DNA of 64,000 nt. It comes from Albibacterium sp963696875 (GTDB taxonomy: Bacteria; Bacteroidota; Bacteroidia; Sphingobacteriales; Sphingobacteriaceae). A program made the position numbers and the translations under genes. Each line of letters starts with the position of its first letter. Position 1 is the stretch's first letter. Positions 18,977 to 28,702 of the stretch are shown here, in pieces. The stretch lies in assembly GCA_963696875.1 (NCBI GenBank), contig CAVOLQ010000003.1:62001-126000 (forward strand), read 5' to 3'. The notes beneath the pieces are model-generated. The model did not search any database, had not been told where the DNA came from, and was given only the letters and a program-made list of their open reading frames with translations.

Positions 18977-19705
18977 ATGACTCCTTTTGTAGCAGAGGTA
19001 ATTGGAACCATGATATTGATATTACTGGGAAATGGTGTAGTAGCGAATGTTGTTTTAAATAAAACAAAAGGAAATGGAGGCGGGTGGATTGTCATTACAA
19101 CAGGTTGGGCATTGGCGGTATTTACGGGCGTAGTCATTGCCGGCCCTTTTAGTGGCGCTCATCTGAACCCTGCTGTAAGTATAGGATTGGCCGTAATGGG
19201 CGAATTTGCATGGAACCTGGTTCCCACTTATGTCTTGGCACAATTCATTGGAGCGATGTTCGGGGCGACGCTTGTTTGGTTAATGTATCTGGATCATTAT
19301 AAGGCGACATCAAATGCAGATTTAAAGGCCGCTACTTTTTGTACTGCTCCCGCCATTAGGAATAATTATGTGAATTTATTAAGCGAGGCGCTTAGTACTT
19401 TTGTATTGTTGTTTGTTATTTTTCATTTTGCACAAGCGGAGATTAGCTCGCCTAAAACGCCTATTGGTTTGGGTTCGTTAGGTGCAATCCCCGTCGCTTT
19501 TCTAGTTTGGGTAATTGGATTATCTTTAGGGGGAACAACAGGTTATGCAATTAATCCGGCAAGAGACTTAGGTCCTCGTATCATGCATTCCATTCTTCCG
19601 ATCGAAAATAAAGGAAATACAGATTGGACTTATGCCTGGATTCCCGTTGTCGGGCCGGTTTTAGGTTCTATATTAGCGGGAGTTCTATACCTCTGTCTCT
19701 ATTAG
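18977..19705 (+). CDS. glpF: Glycerol uptake facilitator (MIP/aquaglyceroporin family)
   Basis: The 242-residue inner-membrane channel has six predicted TM helices. Two NPA pore motifs are present: HLNPAVSIG near 56-62 and AINPARDLGPR near 195-203. The aspartate right after the second NPAR is the hallmark of glycerol facilitators over water-only channels. The position as third gene of the glp operon supports the assignment. No clear terminator follows; the next gene is convergent and ends at 19750. Confidence 0.95.
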   Translation: MTPFVAEVIGTMILILLGNGVVANVVLNKTKGNGGGWIVITTGWALAVFTGVVIAGPFSGAHLNPAVSIGLAVMGEFAWNLVPTYVLAQFIGAMFGATLVWLMYLDHYKATSNADLKAATFCTAPAIRNNYVNLLSEALSTFVLLFVIFHFAQAEISSPKTPIGLGSLGAIPVAFLVWVIGLSLGGTTGYAINPARDLGPRIMHSILPIENKGNTDWTYAWIPVVGPVLGSILAGVLYLCLY

Positions 19706-19749
19706 CTAATTAGGCTGTTTTTAAAATAAGGGCAGACAGTAAGTTCAAT

Positions 19750-21264
19750 TTATTTCAAAAGATTCACGTCATATAAATCCTTGCGGCGATCTTTCATGGT
19801 TCTTACCGTTCCATATTCATGAATGTCTTTTAATAGGTATAAGTCTACGTCTGCTAATACAACCATTTCAGTATTGGGTGTTGCTTCTGCTTTAACAGCA
19901 TTGGTAGGAAATGCAAAATCAGATGGGGTAAAAACTGCCGACTGAGCGTATTGGATATCCATGTTATTTACTTTAGGCAGGTTTCCTACTGCACCAGAAA
20001 TAGCTACGTAGCATTCATTTTCAATGGCTCGCGCTTGAGCGCAATTTCTGACGCGCGTATATCCGTTTTGGGTATCGGTTAAAAAAGGTACAAAAAGGAT
20101 CTGCATTCCTTGATCTGCCATTATTCTACTAAGTTCGGGAAACTCCACGTCGTAGCAAATTTGGATTCCAACTTTTCCACAATCGGTATCGAACACTTTT
20201 ACAGAGTCACCACCATACATACCGTAGTATTTCATTTCATTTGGTGTGATATGAACTTTCCTATATTCATCGAAACTGCCGTTTCTATGGCACAAATAAG
20301 AGGTGTTGTATAGTTTATTATCTTCGTCAACAATTGGCATTGAGCCTGAAATGATGTTCACATTATAGGTAACGGCCAGTTTTTGAATTCTAGCTCTAAT
20401 CTCTTCTGTAAGCTGAGCAAGAGTACGCATCGCCTCTGTTTCAGGTAAATGATTATAAGGGCCCATTAGTGGGGTATTGAAAAACTCTGGGAATACGCAG
20501 AAGTCTGCGTTATAACCACTCACAACATCCACGAAGAACTCCACTTGGTCATAGAAAGCTTCGATATCACTAAAGGCACGCATTTGCCATTGTACCAGTC
20601 CTAAACGAATGGTTTGTTTGGTAGGAGAGGAGGATCGTGTTTCCGAGTCGTAATAAATATTACTCCATTCCAATAGGGTTGCATATTCTTTCGATTCCTT
20701 GTCTCCAGCGAGGTAATTCTTTAAGATCTTTTTTACATAAAAGTCGTTAGATAACTGGAAAGTAAGGGTTGGATCAAAAATCTCTTTCTGCTTAACTTTC
20801 TCAATGTATTGGCGGGGCGATAGTTCGTGTGCATGCTCATGGTATTTGGGAATTCTTCCACCAGCTATAATGCCTTTTAAATTCATTTGCTCGCAGAGTT
20901 CTTTTCTCGCATCGTAAAGTCTACGCCCTAAACGTAGTTCTCTAAATTCGGGATGCACAAATACCTCGATTCCATAGAGCATATTTCCTTTAGGATCATG
21001 CGAACTAAATTTCCCGTCGTCAATGATTTCTTTATAGGTATGTTGAAGGTAGCTTTGTTTGGAATTGGTAAGTAACGCCAGGGCACATGCTACAACTTTT
21101 CCATTCACTTCTACACAGAGTTGTCCTTCTGGAAAGAGCTTGATAAGATCACTAATATTAGCTTTGGACCACAAGCTTCCACCAGATCCGTGGTAAGCTT
21201 CCATCATTGAGTTAATGAGATCCTTATAATCTTTTATGGTGAGTTGCCTAACTTCAATATTCAT
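19750..21264 (-). CDS. GNAT acetyltransferase fused to a nitrilase-superfamily carbon-nitrogen hydrolase
   Basis: The 504-residue bifunctional protein has a GNAT fold at about 1-155 (acyl-CoA loop region ELRLGRRLYDARKELCEQ). A nitrilase/amidase domain covers about 215-500. The catalytic triad can be read as Glu in CVFPEFFN, Lys in EYRKVHIT and Cys in VGIQICYDVEFPEL. The fusion is a recognised family with unknown substrate. The gene sits 21 bases downstream of ruvB on the same strand, so the two may be cotranscribed. Confidence 0.93.
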   Translation of the reverse strand: MNIEVRQLTIKDYKDLINSMMEAYHGSGGSLWSKANISDLIKLFPEGQLCVEVNGKVVACALALLTNSKQSYLQHTYKEIIDDGKFSSHDPKGNMLYGIEVFVHPEFRELRLGRRLYDARKELCEQMNLKGIIAGGRIPKYHEHAHELSPRQYIEKVKQKEIFDPTLTFQLSNDFYVKKILKNYLAGDKESKEYATLLEWSNIYYDSETRSSSPTKQTIRLGLVQWQMRAFSDIEAFYDQVEFFVDVVSGYNADFCVFPEFFNTPLMGPYNHLPETEAMRTLAQLTEEIRARIQKLAVTYNVNIISGSMPIVDEDNKLYNTSYLCHRNGSFDEYRKVHITPNEMKYYGMYGGDSVKVFDTDCGKVGIQICYDVEFPELSRIMADQGMQILFVPFLTDTQNGYTRVRNCAQARAIENECYVAISGAVGNLPKVNNMDIQYAQSAVFTPSDFAFPTNAVKAEATPNTEMVVLADVDLYLLKDIHEYGTVRTMKDRRKDLYDVNLLK

Positions 21265-21285
21265 GACGAATTGTATTATTCAAAT

Positions 21286-22308
21286 TTAAAATAATGTATC
21301 AGGTTTTGGTCGAAAGACTCTTCCTAAATGCCTATAAGCATTTTCTGTACATTCCCGACCTCTTGCCGTTCGCATAATATAACCTTCTTGTATTAAAAAA
21401 GGTTCATATACTTCCTCTATTGTTCCTTCATCTTCTCCAACGGCGGTTGCTATCGTTTTTAAACCTACAGGTCCACCTTTAAATTTATCAATGATTGTGC
21501 TTAAAATCCGGTTATCCATTTCATCTAAGCCATGTTCATCTACATTTAAGGCATTAAGCGCGTACTTGGCGATGGGAGTATCTATGTTACCTGTTCCTTT
21601 TATCTGAGCAAAATCTCGGGTTCTTCTTAATAATGAATTGGCAATACGGGGAGTTCCCCGGCTTCTTCTTGCAATTTCATAAGCCCCTTCTTCTGATATC
21701 TCAGTCTGTAATATTCCTGACGAACGTAATACGATATCCGTAAGTAATTTGGCATCATAATACTGTAGTCGTGAGTTTATTCCGAAACGAGCCCTTAAAG
21801 GTGCGGTTAATAAGCCAGAACGGGTTGTAGCACCAATAAGAGTAAAGGGATTTAATGAGATTTGAACGGAACGTGCATTAGGACCCGTCTCGAGCATGAT
21901 GTCAATTTTGAAATCTTCCATTGCCGAGTATAGATACTCTTCTACGAGTGGACTTAGTCGGTGAATTTCATCTATAAATAAAATATCACCTTCGTTCAAG
22001 TTGGTCAATAATCCAGCGAGATCACCAGCTTTATCCAAAACCGGACCCGATGTAATTTTGATCCCTACGCCCATTTCATTAGCAATTATATGGGAAAGGG
22101 TTGTTTTCCCTAATCCAGGAGGGCCATGCAATAAAACATGATCTAAGGCTTCCCCTCTAAGTTTAGCGGCTTCAACGAATATCTTGAGGTTCTCGAGGAT
22201 TTTATGTTGACCAGTAAAGTCGTCAAATAATTGCGGACGAAGTACTTTTTCGATTTCTCTTTCAGGGAAACTGAGGTTTTCAGCGTTTGGGTCTAAGTAG
22301 TCGTTCAT
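21286..22308 (-). CDS. ruvB: Holliday junction branch-migration helicase RuvB
   Basis: The 340-residue AAA+ motor works with RuvA in branch migration of Holliday junctions. The Walker A motif is HGPPGLGKTTLSH, Walker B is LFIDEIHRL, sensor 1 lies in LIGATTRSGLL, and the arginine finger region is APLRARFG. The C-terminal winged-helix domain (GLDEMDNRILSTIIDKFKGG ... YIMRTARGRECT) is complete. A -7 box is present upstream at 22422-22429. Confidence 0.98.
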   Translation of the reverse strand: MNDYLDPNAENLSFPEREIEKVLRPQLFDDFTGQHKILENLKIFVEAAKLRGEALDHVLLHGPPGLGKTTLSHIIANEMGVGIKITSGPVLDKAGDLAGLLTNLNEGDILFIDEIHRLSPLVEEYLYSAMEDFKIDIMLETGPNARSVQISLNPFTLIGATTRSGLLTAPLRARFGINSRLQYYDAKLLTDIVLRSSGILQTEISEEGAYEIARRSRGTPRIANSLLRRTRDFAQIKGTGNIDTPIAKYALNALNVDEHGLDEMDNRILSTIIDKFKGGPVGLKTIATAVGEDEGTIEEVYEPFLIQEGYIMRTARGRECTENAYRHLGRVFRPKPDTLF

Positions 22309-22421
22309 TTTTAATAAATAAAAAATCGTCTTTATGAGTCGCCTTCATTATACGGAGAGCAAGGTTTCGAGACAGATCTCTCATTCCGTTTTGCTTCATT
22401 GTTGACGCTTGGTCGTTTCTA

Positions 22422-22429
22422 CAAAGATA
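22422..22429 (-). promoter_or_regulatory. -7 box (TATCTTTG) upstream of ruvB
   Basis: The minus strand reads TATCTTTG, a perfect TAnnTTTG, 114 bases before the ruvB start. No -33 element is obvious. Confidence 0.45.
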
Positions 22430-22440
22430 AGCTATTCCTG

Positions 22441-23190
22441 TTAGGAATGTGTTTCGGTTTTTTCACTTTTATATTTTTTAAAGAGACTCTCCACTTTCAT
22501 CTGGATTACCCCTACGAAAGCTTCTCTAAAAATATGCGTGCTCATTTTTGAAATTCCTTTTGTCCGATCTGTAAATATAATTGGAATTTCGACAACATTG
22601 AATCCATATTGTATCGCTGTGAATTTCATTTCTATCTGAAAGGCATAGCCTACAAATTTTATCTTGTCTAAAGGTATGGTTTCCAATACTATTCTGCGGT
22701 AGCAAATGAATCCTGCTGTGGCATCCTGTATGTTAATTCGAGTAATCAAGCGTACATAGGCTGATGCGAAGTATGACATCAGAACTCGGTTCATCGGCCA
22801 GTTTACCACATTTACTCCTTTGATGTAACGTGATCCGATAACCATATCTCCACCTTTTTTACAGGCATTTAACAAATTAATCAGGTCGTCGGGATTATGG
22901 GAAAAGTCGGCATCCATTTCGAAAATATACTCGTACGTTCTTTTTAACGCCCATTTAAAACCATGAATATAGGCAGTCCCCAGTCCTAATTTCCCTGTAC
23001 GTTCTTCGATGAATAAAGCTTGTGGATACTCTTGCTGTAGGGTTTTTACAATTTGTGCGGTTCCATCTGGCGACCCATCATCTACGACCAAAATATGAAA
23101 AGGTTGAGGTAATGAAAAAACCTTTCTAAGAATTTTTTCGATGTTCTCCTTTTCGTTGTATGTAGGAATAATAACTAGGCTGTCTGACAC
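22441..23190 (-). CDS. Polyprenol-phosphate mannose/glucose synthase-like glycosyltransferase (GT2)
   Basis: The 249-residue family 2 glycosyltransferase resembles dolichol-phosphate mannose synthase. The N-terminal fold is IIPTYNEKENIEKIL followed by VVDDGSPDGTA, and the metal-binding DxD motif is in FEMDADFSHNPDDL. No C-terminal transmembrane helices are present, as in the short soluble DPM1 type. It probably moves a sugar from a nucleotide donor to a polyprenyl phosphate for envelope glycan or glycoprotein synthesis. It lies between the POT transporter and ruvB, all on the same strand. Confidence 0.88.
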   Translation of the reverse strand: MSDSLVIIPTYNEKENIEKILRKVFSLPQPFHILVVDDGSPDGTAQIVKTLQQEYPQALFIEERTGKLGLGTAYIHGFKWALKRTYEYIFEMDADFSHNPDDLINLLNACKKGGDMVIGSRYIKGVNVVNWPMNRVLMSYFASAYVRLITRINIQDATAGFICYRRIVLETIPLDKIKFVGYAFQIEMKFTAIQYGFNVVEIPIIFTDRTKGISKMSTHIFREAFVGVIQMKVESLFKKYKSEKTETHS

Positions 23191-23223
23191 GCTTATTTCT
23201 ATTTTATTACCAAAGGTAATAAT

Positions 23224-24615
23224 TTATTCTTCTATGTATAGGGAATCATCGGCACCATGGGTAAGCCTTTTTAAAGGTTTCAAAATGGCAATGATTAAAA
23301 GACCAAATAATGTACAAAAAATGGCGATGCTGGTAAACATTTCAAACTCTCCCAAATGCTGTGAATATTGACCCAGAGTTCCTGCTAGTTTATTTCCCAA
23401 ACCAGATGCTGCAAAGAAGGCTCCCATCATGAATGATGCATATTTTACTGGCGCCAGTTTTGTAATAAAAGATAGGGCGACGGGAGAGGCACAAAGTTCT
23501 CCAATGGTGTGAAATAAGTAAGCCAAGATTAACCACATCATGGCTGCTTTTTGTGTGTAATCACCGTCAGAACCAATTACTTCAGTAGAGGCTTTGGTCA
23601 TGAATAAGAATCCCAATCCCATGATTATGGTTCCGATAGCCATTTTGAATAATGAAGAAGACTCCTTTCCTTTTTTCTTCCACCAAAACCAGAAAGCACC
23701 TACAGATGTCCCTAGTGTGATAATAAAAAATGAATTGACGGATTGAAACCACGCTGCCGGAATTTCGTGACCTACCAGCGGTAGGGAAAAGCTGATGCTT
23801 CGATCAACTTTTTGTTCTGCATATAAATTCATCAAACCCCCTGCTTGTTCAAATGCACCCCAAAAAACAATGATAATTAAGAAGGAAAGGAATAAAACAA
23901 TCATCCTGTCTTTCTCAACTTTTGTAAGCGGCTTTTTCAACAGTTCCTTATTTGCCGGACTAGTATTTCCAATAAAATCACCGACTCCTTTTAAGAATCT
24001 TAATCCCCAAAAATATACGAGTTGTCCTATCGCCATCCCTATCCCAGCTAAACCGAAACCATAGTGCCAGCCCCATTTTACTGCCACGGTTCCTACTATG
24101 AACGCACCTAATAGTGCGCCTATGTTAATGCCGATATAGAAAAGATAAAACCCTTTGTCACGTCTATCATCGCCTTTCTGATAAAGCCCACCCACCATTG
24201 TTGAGATATTCGGTTTTAAGCAGCCTACACCTAGAACGATAAATAGTAGTCCGGTAAAAAATGCCCATTGTGCTGATATCGCCAATACACTATGTCCAAT
24301 TACTAATAACATCCCACCAAGCATAACGGTATGTTTTTGTCCTAGCCATCGATCGGCAATAATTCCGCCCGGAATGGAGGTAAGATAGGCGAGCATGGTA
24401 TAGGTCCCGTAGAAAGAAAGGGTTTCTGCGTTCGACCAACCAAAGCCAGACATGGGTGAATCAACTAGGATAGGTGCTACAAGAAAGAGGGTCAAAATCG
24501 CCCGCATTCCATAATAGGAAAATCGCTCCCAAAGCTCTACAAAGAATAAAACATAGAGTCCTTTTGGGTGACCAAAAAGATCTTTATTATTGGATTGAGC
24601 GTTAAGACTGGACAT
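23224..24615 (-). CDS. POT-family proton-dependent peptide transporter
   Basis: The 463-residue major-facilitator protein has about 12-14 TM helices and belongs to the proton-coupled oligopeptide transporters. The signature ExxERFxYYG reads ELWERFSYYGMRAI near 26-39. The second POT signature region (FYLFYIGINIGALLGAFI) lies near 151-168. It imports di- or tripeptides. The next gene upstream on the strand (24722-26320) is a paralogue, and both lie beside a DPP-IV-like peptidase, suggesting a peptide-utilisation neighbourhood. Confidence 0.93.
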   Translation of the reverse strand: MSSLNAQSNNKDLFGHPKGLYVLFFVELWERFSYYGMRAILTLFLVAPILVDSPMSGFGWSNAETLSFYGTYTMLAYLTSIPGGIIADRWLGQKHTVMLGGMLLVIGHSVLAISAQWAFFTGLLFIVLGVGCLKPNISTMVGGLYQKGDDRRDKGFYLFYIGINIGALLGAFIVGTVAVKWGWHYGFGLAGIGMAIGQLVYFWGLRFLKGVGDFIGNTSPANKELLKKPLTKVEKDRMIVLFLSFLIIIVFWGAFEQAGGLMNLYAEQKVDRSISFSLPLVGHEIPAAWFQSVNSFFIITLGTSVGAFWFWWKKKGKESSSLFKMAIGTIIMGLGFLFMTKASTEVIGSDGDYTQKAAMMWLILAYLFHTIGELCASPVALSFITKLAPVKYASFMMGAFFAASGLGNKLAGTLGQYSQHLGEFEMFTSIAIFCTLFGLLIIAILKPLKRLTHGADDSLYIEE

Positions 24616-24648
24616 TTTCTACGGTTTTTAAGGTGAAGGTAATTATCA

Positions 24649-24683
24649 AAAAAGTCTACCCATCAATGAAGGATAGACTTTTT
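24649..24683 (-). terminator. Terminator between the two POT transporter genes
   Basis: AAAAAGTCTA (24649-24658) pairs with TAGACTTTTT (24674-24683) with extra CC/GG pairs inside. The hairpin starts about 40 bases beyond the stop of the upstream POT gene and works in both orientations because of the A/T-rich stem ends. The two POT genes are therefore probably separate transcripts. Confidence 0.65.
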
Positions 24684-24721
24684 AATATTAAATTGAGCAA
24701 TGATAATTCATTGTTAACCAG

Positions 24722-26320
24722 CTAGTGAATTCCGTGCATCATTCTTTTTAGCCACGGTGATAATAGAAGGAGTATTAATCCCGCACCGATCGAAGTTGCG
24801 AAGAATATTAGGAAGAAAGAAGATATGGAATATTGTTCACTAATATGGTCGATGAAGCCGCCCATTACACCCCCTAATTTATTAGCAATAGCGCTGGAAA
24901 AAAACCAAAGTCCGAAAATTAAGCCTACCAAGTGTTTTGGAGACAGCTTACTTACATAAGACAAGCCTACTGGAGATAAGCAAAGTTCACCCATTGTATG
25001 GAAGAAATACGCCAAAATTAGCCAAAGCATACTTACCTGAGCGGTTAATTGTCCCTGCGGGATATCTCTACTTCCATACGCCAAGGCTCCAAATCCAATA
25101 CCTAACAGTACTAATCCTAGCGCAAATTTCACCGGGCCCGAAGGGTTGAATTTAGTTTCCCACAATTTAGCAAATGCGGTTGCAAAGGTGATGATAAAGA
25201 ATGAGTTTAGAATTTGGAACCATGAGGCTGTAACCTCGGTCTCAACAGCAGTGAACTCTTCACGTATCTTCCATATGGCAATTATCCAGATAATTAGGAA
25301 ACTTAGCCCAGTAAAGAAGATGGTTGCCGGATATTTTTTTGATATCTGTTTTGCCAGCATCATTAATACCCATGTCACCAATGCAAGAGGGAAGACGGTT
25401 AATGCGGCATCGACCCATTTAAAAGTGATGGCTGCATTTCCAGATAAGATTCTTTGGGTATAGTCTTTTGCGAAAATCGTCATCGAGCCACCGGCCTGTT
25501 CAAAAGCAAGCCAGAAGAATATACTAAAGAATGTCAATACCCCAATTACAATTAGGCGATCCCGTGCAATATTTGGTGGAACTATGTCGTTTTCATCGAC
25601 CACAATGTGCTTTTGATGCTCCAGTTCTTTACGTTCTCTTTCCTCTTTTGGAGATTCGCCAAGTTGGCCAAAGATCTTTTGTCCGAAATAGAATTGAAGC
25701 ATTCCGAAAAACATAAAGATACCTGCTAATCCGAATCCGTAATGCCAACCTACTTTTTCACCAATATACCCACATAACATGATGCCCAAAAACGCTCCAG
25801 CATTTATTCCCATATAGAAAATTGTAAATGCCGAGTCTTTTTTATCGCTGTTATCAGGATATAATTGTCCAACCATTGATGAGATATTAGGTTTGAACAT
25901 TCCATTTCCTAAGATCAATAGACCTAAGCCAAGATAAAAGAAGTTAGCGGTAAAGCCTTCGAGAGCCATTGAAGCATGACCTAATGTCATTAATAGAGCA
26001 CCCCATAATACAGCTTTTCTGTAACCCACTAATTTGTCGGCAATCAATCCACCTAATAACGGGGTAAGGTAAACCAAGCCCGTATACCAGCCGTAGAGCT
26101 CCAAGGCTTCAGCGTTCGTCCAGCCCCATCCTTGTTTTGTAAGTTCACTTACTAAAAACAGGGTTAGTAGGGCCCGCATTCCGTAGTAGCTAAAACGCTC
26201 CCACATTTCAGTAAAGAACAATACGAATAATCCGACAGGGTGGCGTAGAACAGTTTTGGTTTCTACTTTATTCTTTATAAGATGACTTGATAAGATCTCA
26301 TCTTGTTCTGAAGCTTTCAT
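24722..26320 (-). CDS. POT-family proton-dependent peptide transporter (paralogue)
   Basis: The 532-residue protein is longer than its neighbour because of a central loop (about 218-250, rich in Glu and Lys) and an extra region between TM segments. Signatures: EMWERFSYYGMRALL near 38-52 and FTIFYMGINAGAFLGIML near 161-178. The function is proton-coupled import of short peptides. The C-terminal motif ELCLSPVGLSYVSKLSPK, near 460, matches its paralogue's ELCASPVALSFITKLAP and supports gene duplication. Confidence 0.93.
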   Translation of the reverse strand: MKASEQDEILSSHLIKNKVETKTVLRHPVGLFVLFFTEMWERFSYYGMRALLTLFLVSELTKQGWGWTNAEALELYGWYTGLVYLTPLLGGLIADKLVGYRKAVLWGALLMTLGHASMALEGFTANFFYLGLGLLILGNGMFKPNISSMVGQLYPDNSDKKDSAFTIFYMGINAGAFLGIMLCGYIGEKVGWHYGFGLAGIFMFFGMLQFYFGQKIFGQLGESPKEERERKELEHQKHIVVDENDIVPPNIARDRLIVIGVLTFFSIFFWLAFEQAGGSMTIFAKDYTQRILSGNAAITFKWVDAALTVFPLALVTWVLMMLAKQISKKYPATIFFTGLSFLIIWIIAIWKIREEFTAVETEVTASWFQILNSFFIITFATAFAKLWETKFNPSGPVKFALGLVLLGIGFGALAYGSRDIPQGQLTAQVSMLWLILAYFFHTMGELCLSPVGLSYVSKLSPKHLVGLIFGLWFFSSAIANKLGGVMGGFIDHISEQYSISSFFLIFFATSIGAGLILLLLSPWLKRMMHGIH

Positions 26321-26439
26321 ATAAAATGATTATTGTTTATAAATAGTATCTTTTGGAAGAATTTATATTTTGGTTCCAAAAATGCAATTTTTTTATCAAA
26401 AATCTGGCTTTTAATATAGATTTTTAAAGTCAGATGTAT

Positions 26440-28617
26440 TTATAGCTTGTTTAATACAAAATTCGTAAGTTTAGTATAGAGCTGAATACTTGTGTTTCCG
26501 CCAGAAATCCCATGGTTTTTATTTGGATAATAGGCTTGATCAAAATCTTTATTTGCTTGGATCAAAACTTCCGAAAACATCACGCTATTTTGAAAATGAA
26601 CATTATCGTCTGCCGTTCCATGCACTAACAGAAAATTCCCTTTTAACTGGTCTGCAAAATTAATTGGCGAATTATCGTCATATCCTTCAGGGTTTTCTTG
26701 AGGAGTACGTAAATAACGCTCAGTATAAATTGTGTCGTAGTATCTCCAGGTAGTCACTGGGGCTACTGCTATCGTCGATTTAAAAATATCTGCCCCCTTA
26801 GTAATTGCTAAGGAAGCCATATAACCACCATAACTCCATCCCCAGAGCCCAATGCGGTTCTTGTCGACGTAGGATTGCTCGCCTAACCATTTGGCGGCTT
26901 CAATTTGGTCAATCGTTTCGTATTTCCCTAAATTCATATAGGTCATTTTTTTGAATTCAGCCCCTCTGTACCCTGTGCCTCGATTATCTACACAAACTAT
27001 TAAATATCCTTTTTGAGCGAGGAAATCGAACCATACATTATGGGCCCAGCTGTTAGCAACGTTTTGGCTACCCGGACCACCATAAACATACATTAAAACC
27101 GGATACTGAACACTTTCATTAAAGTTTTTTGGTTTTATCATGTACCCATTCAAAGTGACGCCTTCTGATGTGTTGAACTGAAAAAACTCTCTTGGAATAA
27201 TGCCGTATTCTAACGCAGTCTGTTTTGCTTGCTTATTTTCTTCTAATACCCTTTCCACTTTGCCGTCTTTATTGTTATTTAACGTTATATACGGAGGTGT
27301 GTTTACACTTGAGTGATTTAAAATATAATAGCTGAAGTCTGCACTAAAGGTTGCATTGTTAGTACCGGCTTTATTATGGATTTTACGTTTCTTTTTTCCA
27401 GAAATATGAATAGCATAAATGTCTCTTTCCAACGGAGAGGTTTCTGTAGATTGGTAATAAAGTGTTCCACTTTTTTCATCTATCCCATAAAGTTGAGTTA
27501 CTTCCCAATTGCCATGGGTGATAGGCCTAATTAATTTCCCGGACATGTCATAAAGATAAACATGGTTGTATCCGTCCCTTTCACTGGTTAAAATGAAATG
27601 CTTTCCGTCTTTCAAAAAGGTCAGATCATCGTTAATGTCAATGTAATATTTATCTTTTTCTTCTACTATTGTTTTGCTTTCGCCTGTATTGGAATTGGTC
27701 AAAAGGTATTCAAGGTGATTTTGATGTCGGTTCATTCTTAATATCAGTAAGGTCGATGGGTCTTGGGTCCATCTCACTCTTGGGATGTATTGGTCTTTTT
27801 CAGTACCTATATCCATTAATGTGGTACTGTTATCTGCCAAATCATACACATGAATACTGACATCTGAATTTTTTTCACCAGCTTTTGGGTATTTGAACTT
27901 ATAGACGGTGGGGTAGAGGCTATCATAAAGCATCATTGAAAACTCTTTAACCTGGCTCTCGTCAAATTTATAGTAAGCTATTTTTTTTCCGTCGGGACTC
28001 CAAAAAAATGCTTTTGCGAAGGAAAGCTCTTCCTCATAAACCCAATCGGAACCCCCATTAATAATGTGGTTGTATTTTCCATCGTTGGTGATCCTTATTT
28101 CGTTACCAGAAGTGAGGTCTGTAATGAATAGGTCATTGTTTCTCATAAATGCTACTTTTGAAGCATCCGGTGAAAAAGTAGCGTATTGTTGCTTGCCTTC
28201 TTGCGTTGAAACAGGGCTAACTTTTCTCGTATCCAAATCAAAAACGTAGTAATACGCTTTGCTTGATCGTCTATAGATAGGTTCATTTTGATAAGCGATC
28301 AATACCTTACGTTCATTATCGCTGAAGTTAGTGCCGATTTGAAGTTTTATATCGTTAAAAACTAACTCCTTTTCGGAAAATAATCTTTCTGCAATTTCGC
28401 CATCGCTATAGTTGTTTTTAGCAACAAATCTTTCTTTTGTAATCGGGTCGGTTTCTATGGAAACATAGGTTTTCCCATCTTTCATTGAACGCAAACCGGA
28501 GACGCTTTTTGTAGAGAAAGTTCCTTTACTATAAATATCCTCTAATGTGATTTCCTTTGACGTTTGCGCCATTACTGTACTTCCTATCAATAGGAGTACA
28601 AGAAGCAGTTTGTTCAT
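26440..28617 (-). CDS. S9 family prolyl peptidase (dipeptidyl peptidase IV-like)
   Basis: The 725-residue secreted serine peptidase has a signal peptide (ending VMAQ, about residue 18). A DPP-IV N-terminal beta-propeller covers about 40-480. The alpha/beta-hydrolase domain is C-terminal. The nucleophile is S595 in GWSYGGYMAS, the acid is Asp in VHGTADDNVHFQ, and the base is His in NKNHGISGG. The Glu pair of the DPP-IV substrate site is visible as DWVYEEELS near 196-204. It likely removes N-terminal X-Pro dipeptides in the periplasm, feeding the POT transporters encoded next to it. Confidence 0.95.
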   Translation of the reverse strand: MNKLLLVLLLIGSTVMAQTSKEITLEDIYSKGTFSTKSVSGLRSMKDGKTYVSIETDPITKERFVAKNNYSDGEIAERLFSEKELVFNDIKLQIGTNFSDNERKVLIAYQNEPIYRRSSKAYYYVFDLDTRKVSPVSTQEGKQQYATFSPDASKVAFMRNNDLFITDLTSGNEIRITNDGKYNHIINGGSDWVYEEELSFAKAFFWSPDGKKIAYYKFDESQVKEFSMMLYDSLYPTVYKFKYPKAGEKNSDVSIHVYDLADNSTTLMDIGTEKDQYIPRVRWTQDPSTLLILRMNRHQNHLEYLLTNSNTGESKTIVEEKDKYYIDINDDLTFLKDGKHFILTSERDGYNHVYLYDMSGKLIRPITHGNWEVTQLYGIDEKSGTLYYQSTETSPLERDIYAIHISGKKKRKIHNKAGTNNATFSADFSYYILNHSSVNTPPYITLNNNKDGKVERVLEENKQAKQTALEYGIIPREFFQFNTSEGVTLNGYMIKPKNFNESVQYPVLMYVYGGPGSQNVANSWAHNVWFDFLAQKGYLIVCVDNRGTGYRGAEFKKMTYMNLGKYETIDQIEAAKWLGEQSYVDKNRIGLWGWSYGGYMASLAITKGADIFKSTIAVAPVTTWRYYDTIYTERYLRTPQENPEGYDDNSPINFADQLKGNFLLVHGTADDNVHFQNSVMFSEVLIQANKDFDQAYYPNKNHGISGGNTSIQLYTKLTNFVLNKL

Positions 28618-28702
28618 TTTTATTGTTTTTTTTTGAAATTGAGCGAAGATATAAATTATTTGGAGTGATTGAAAAAAGGCTAAACCTCTTCAATCTTCAA
28701 AC

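Noticed and set aside
23224..26320. Tandem POT genes as an assembly duplication
   Set aside because: The two proteins differ clearly in length and sequence, so they are old paralogues.
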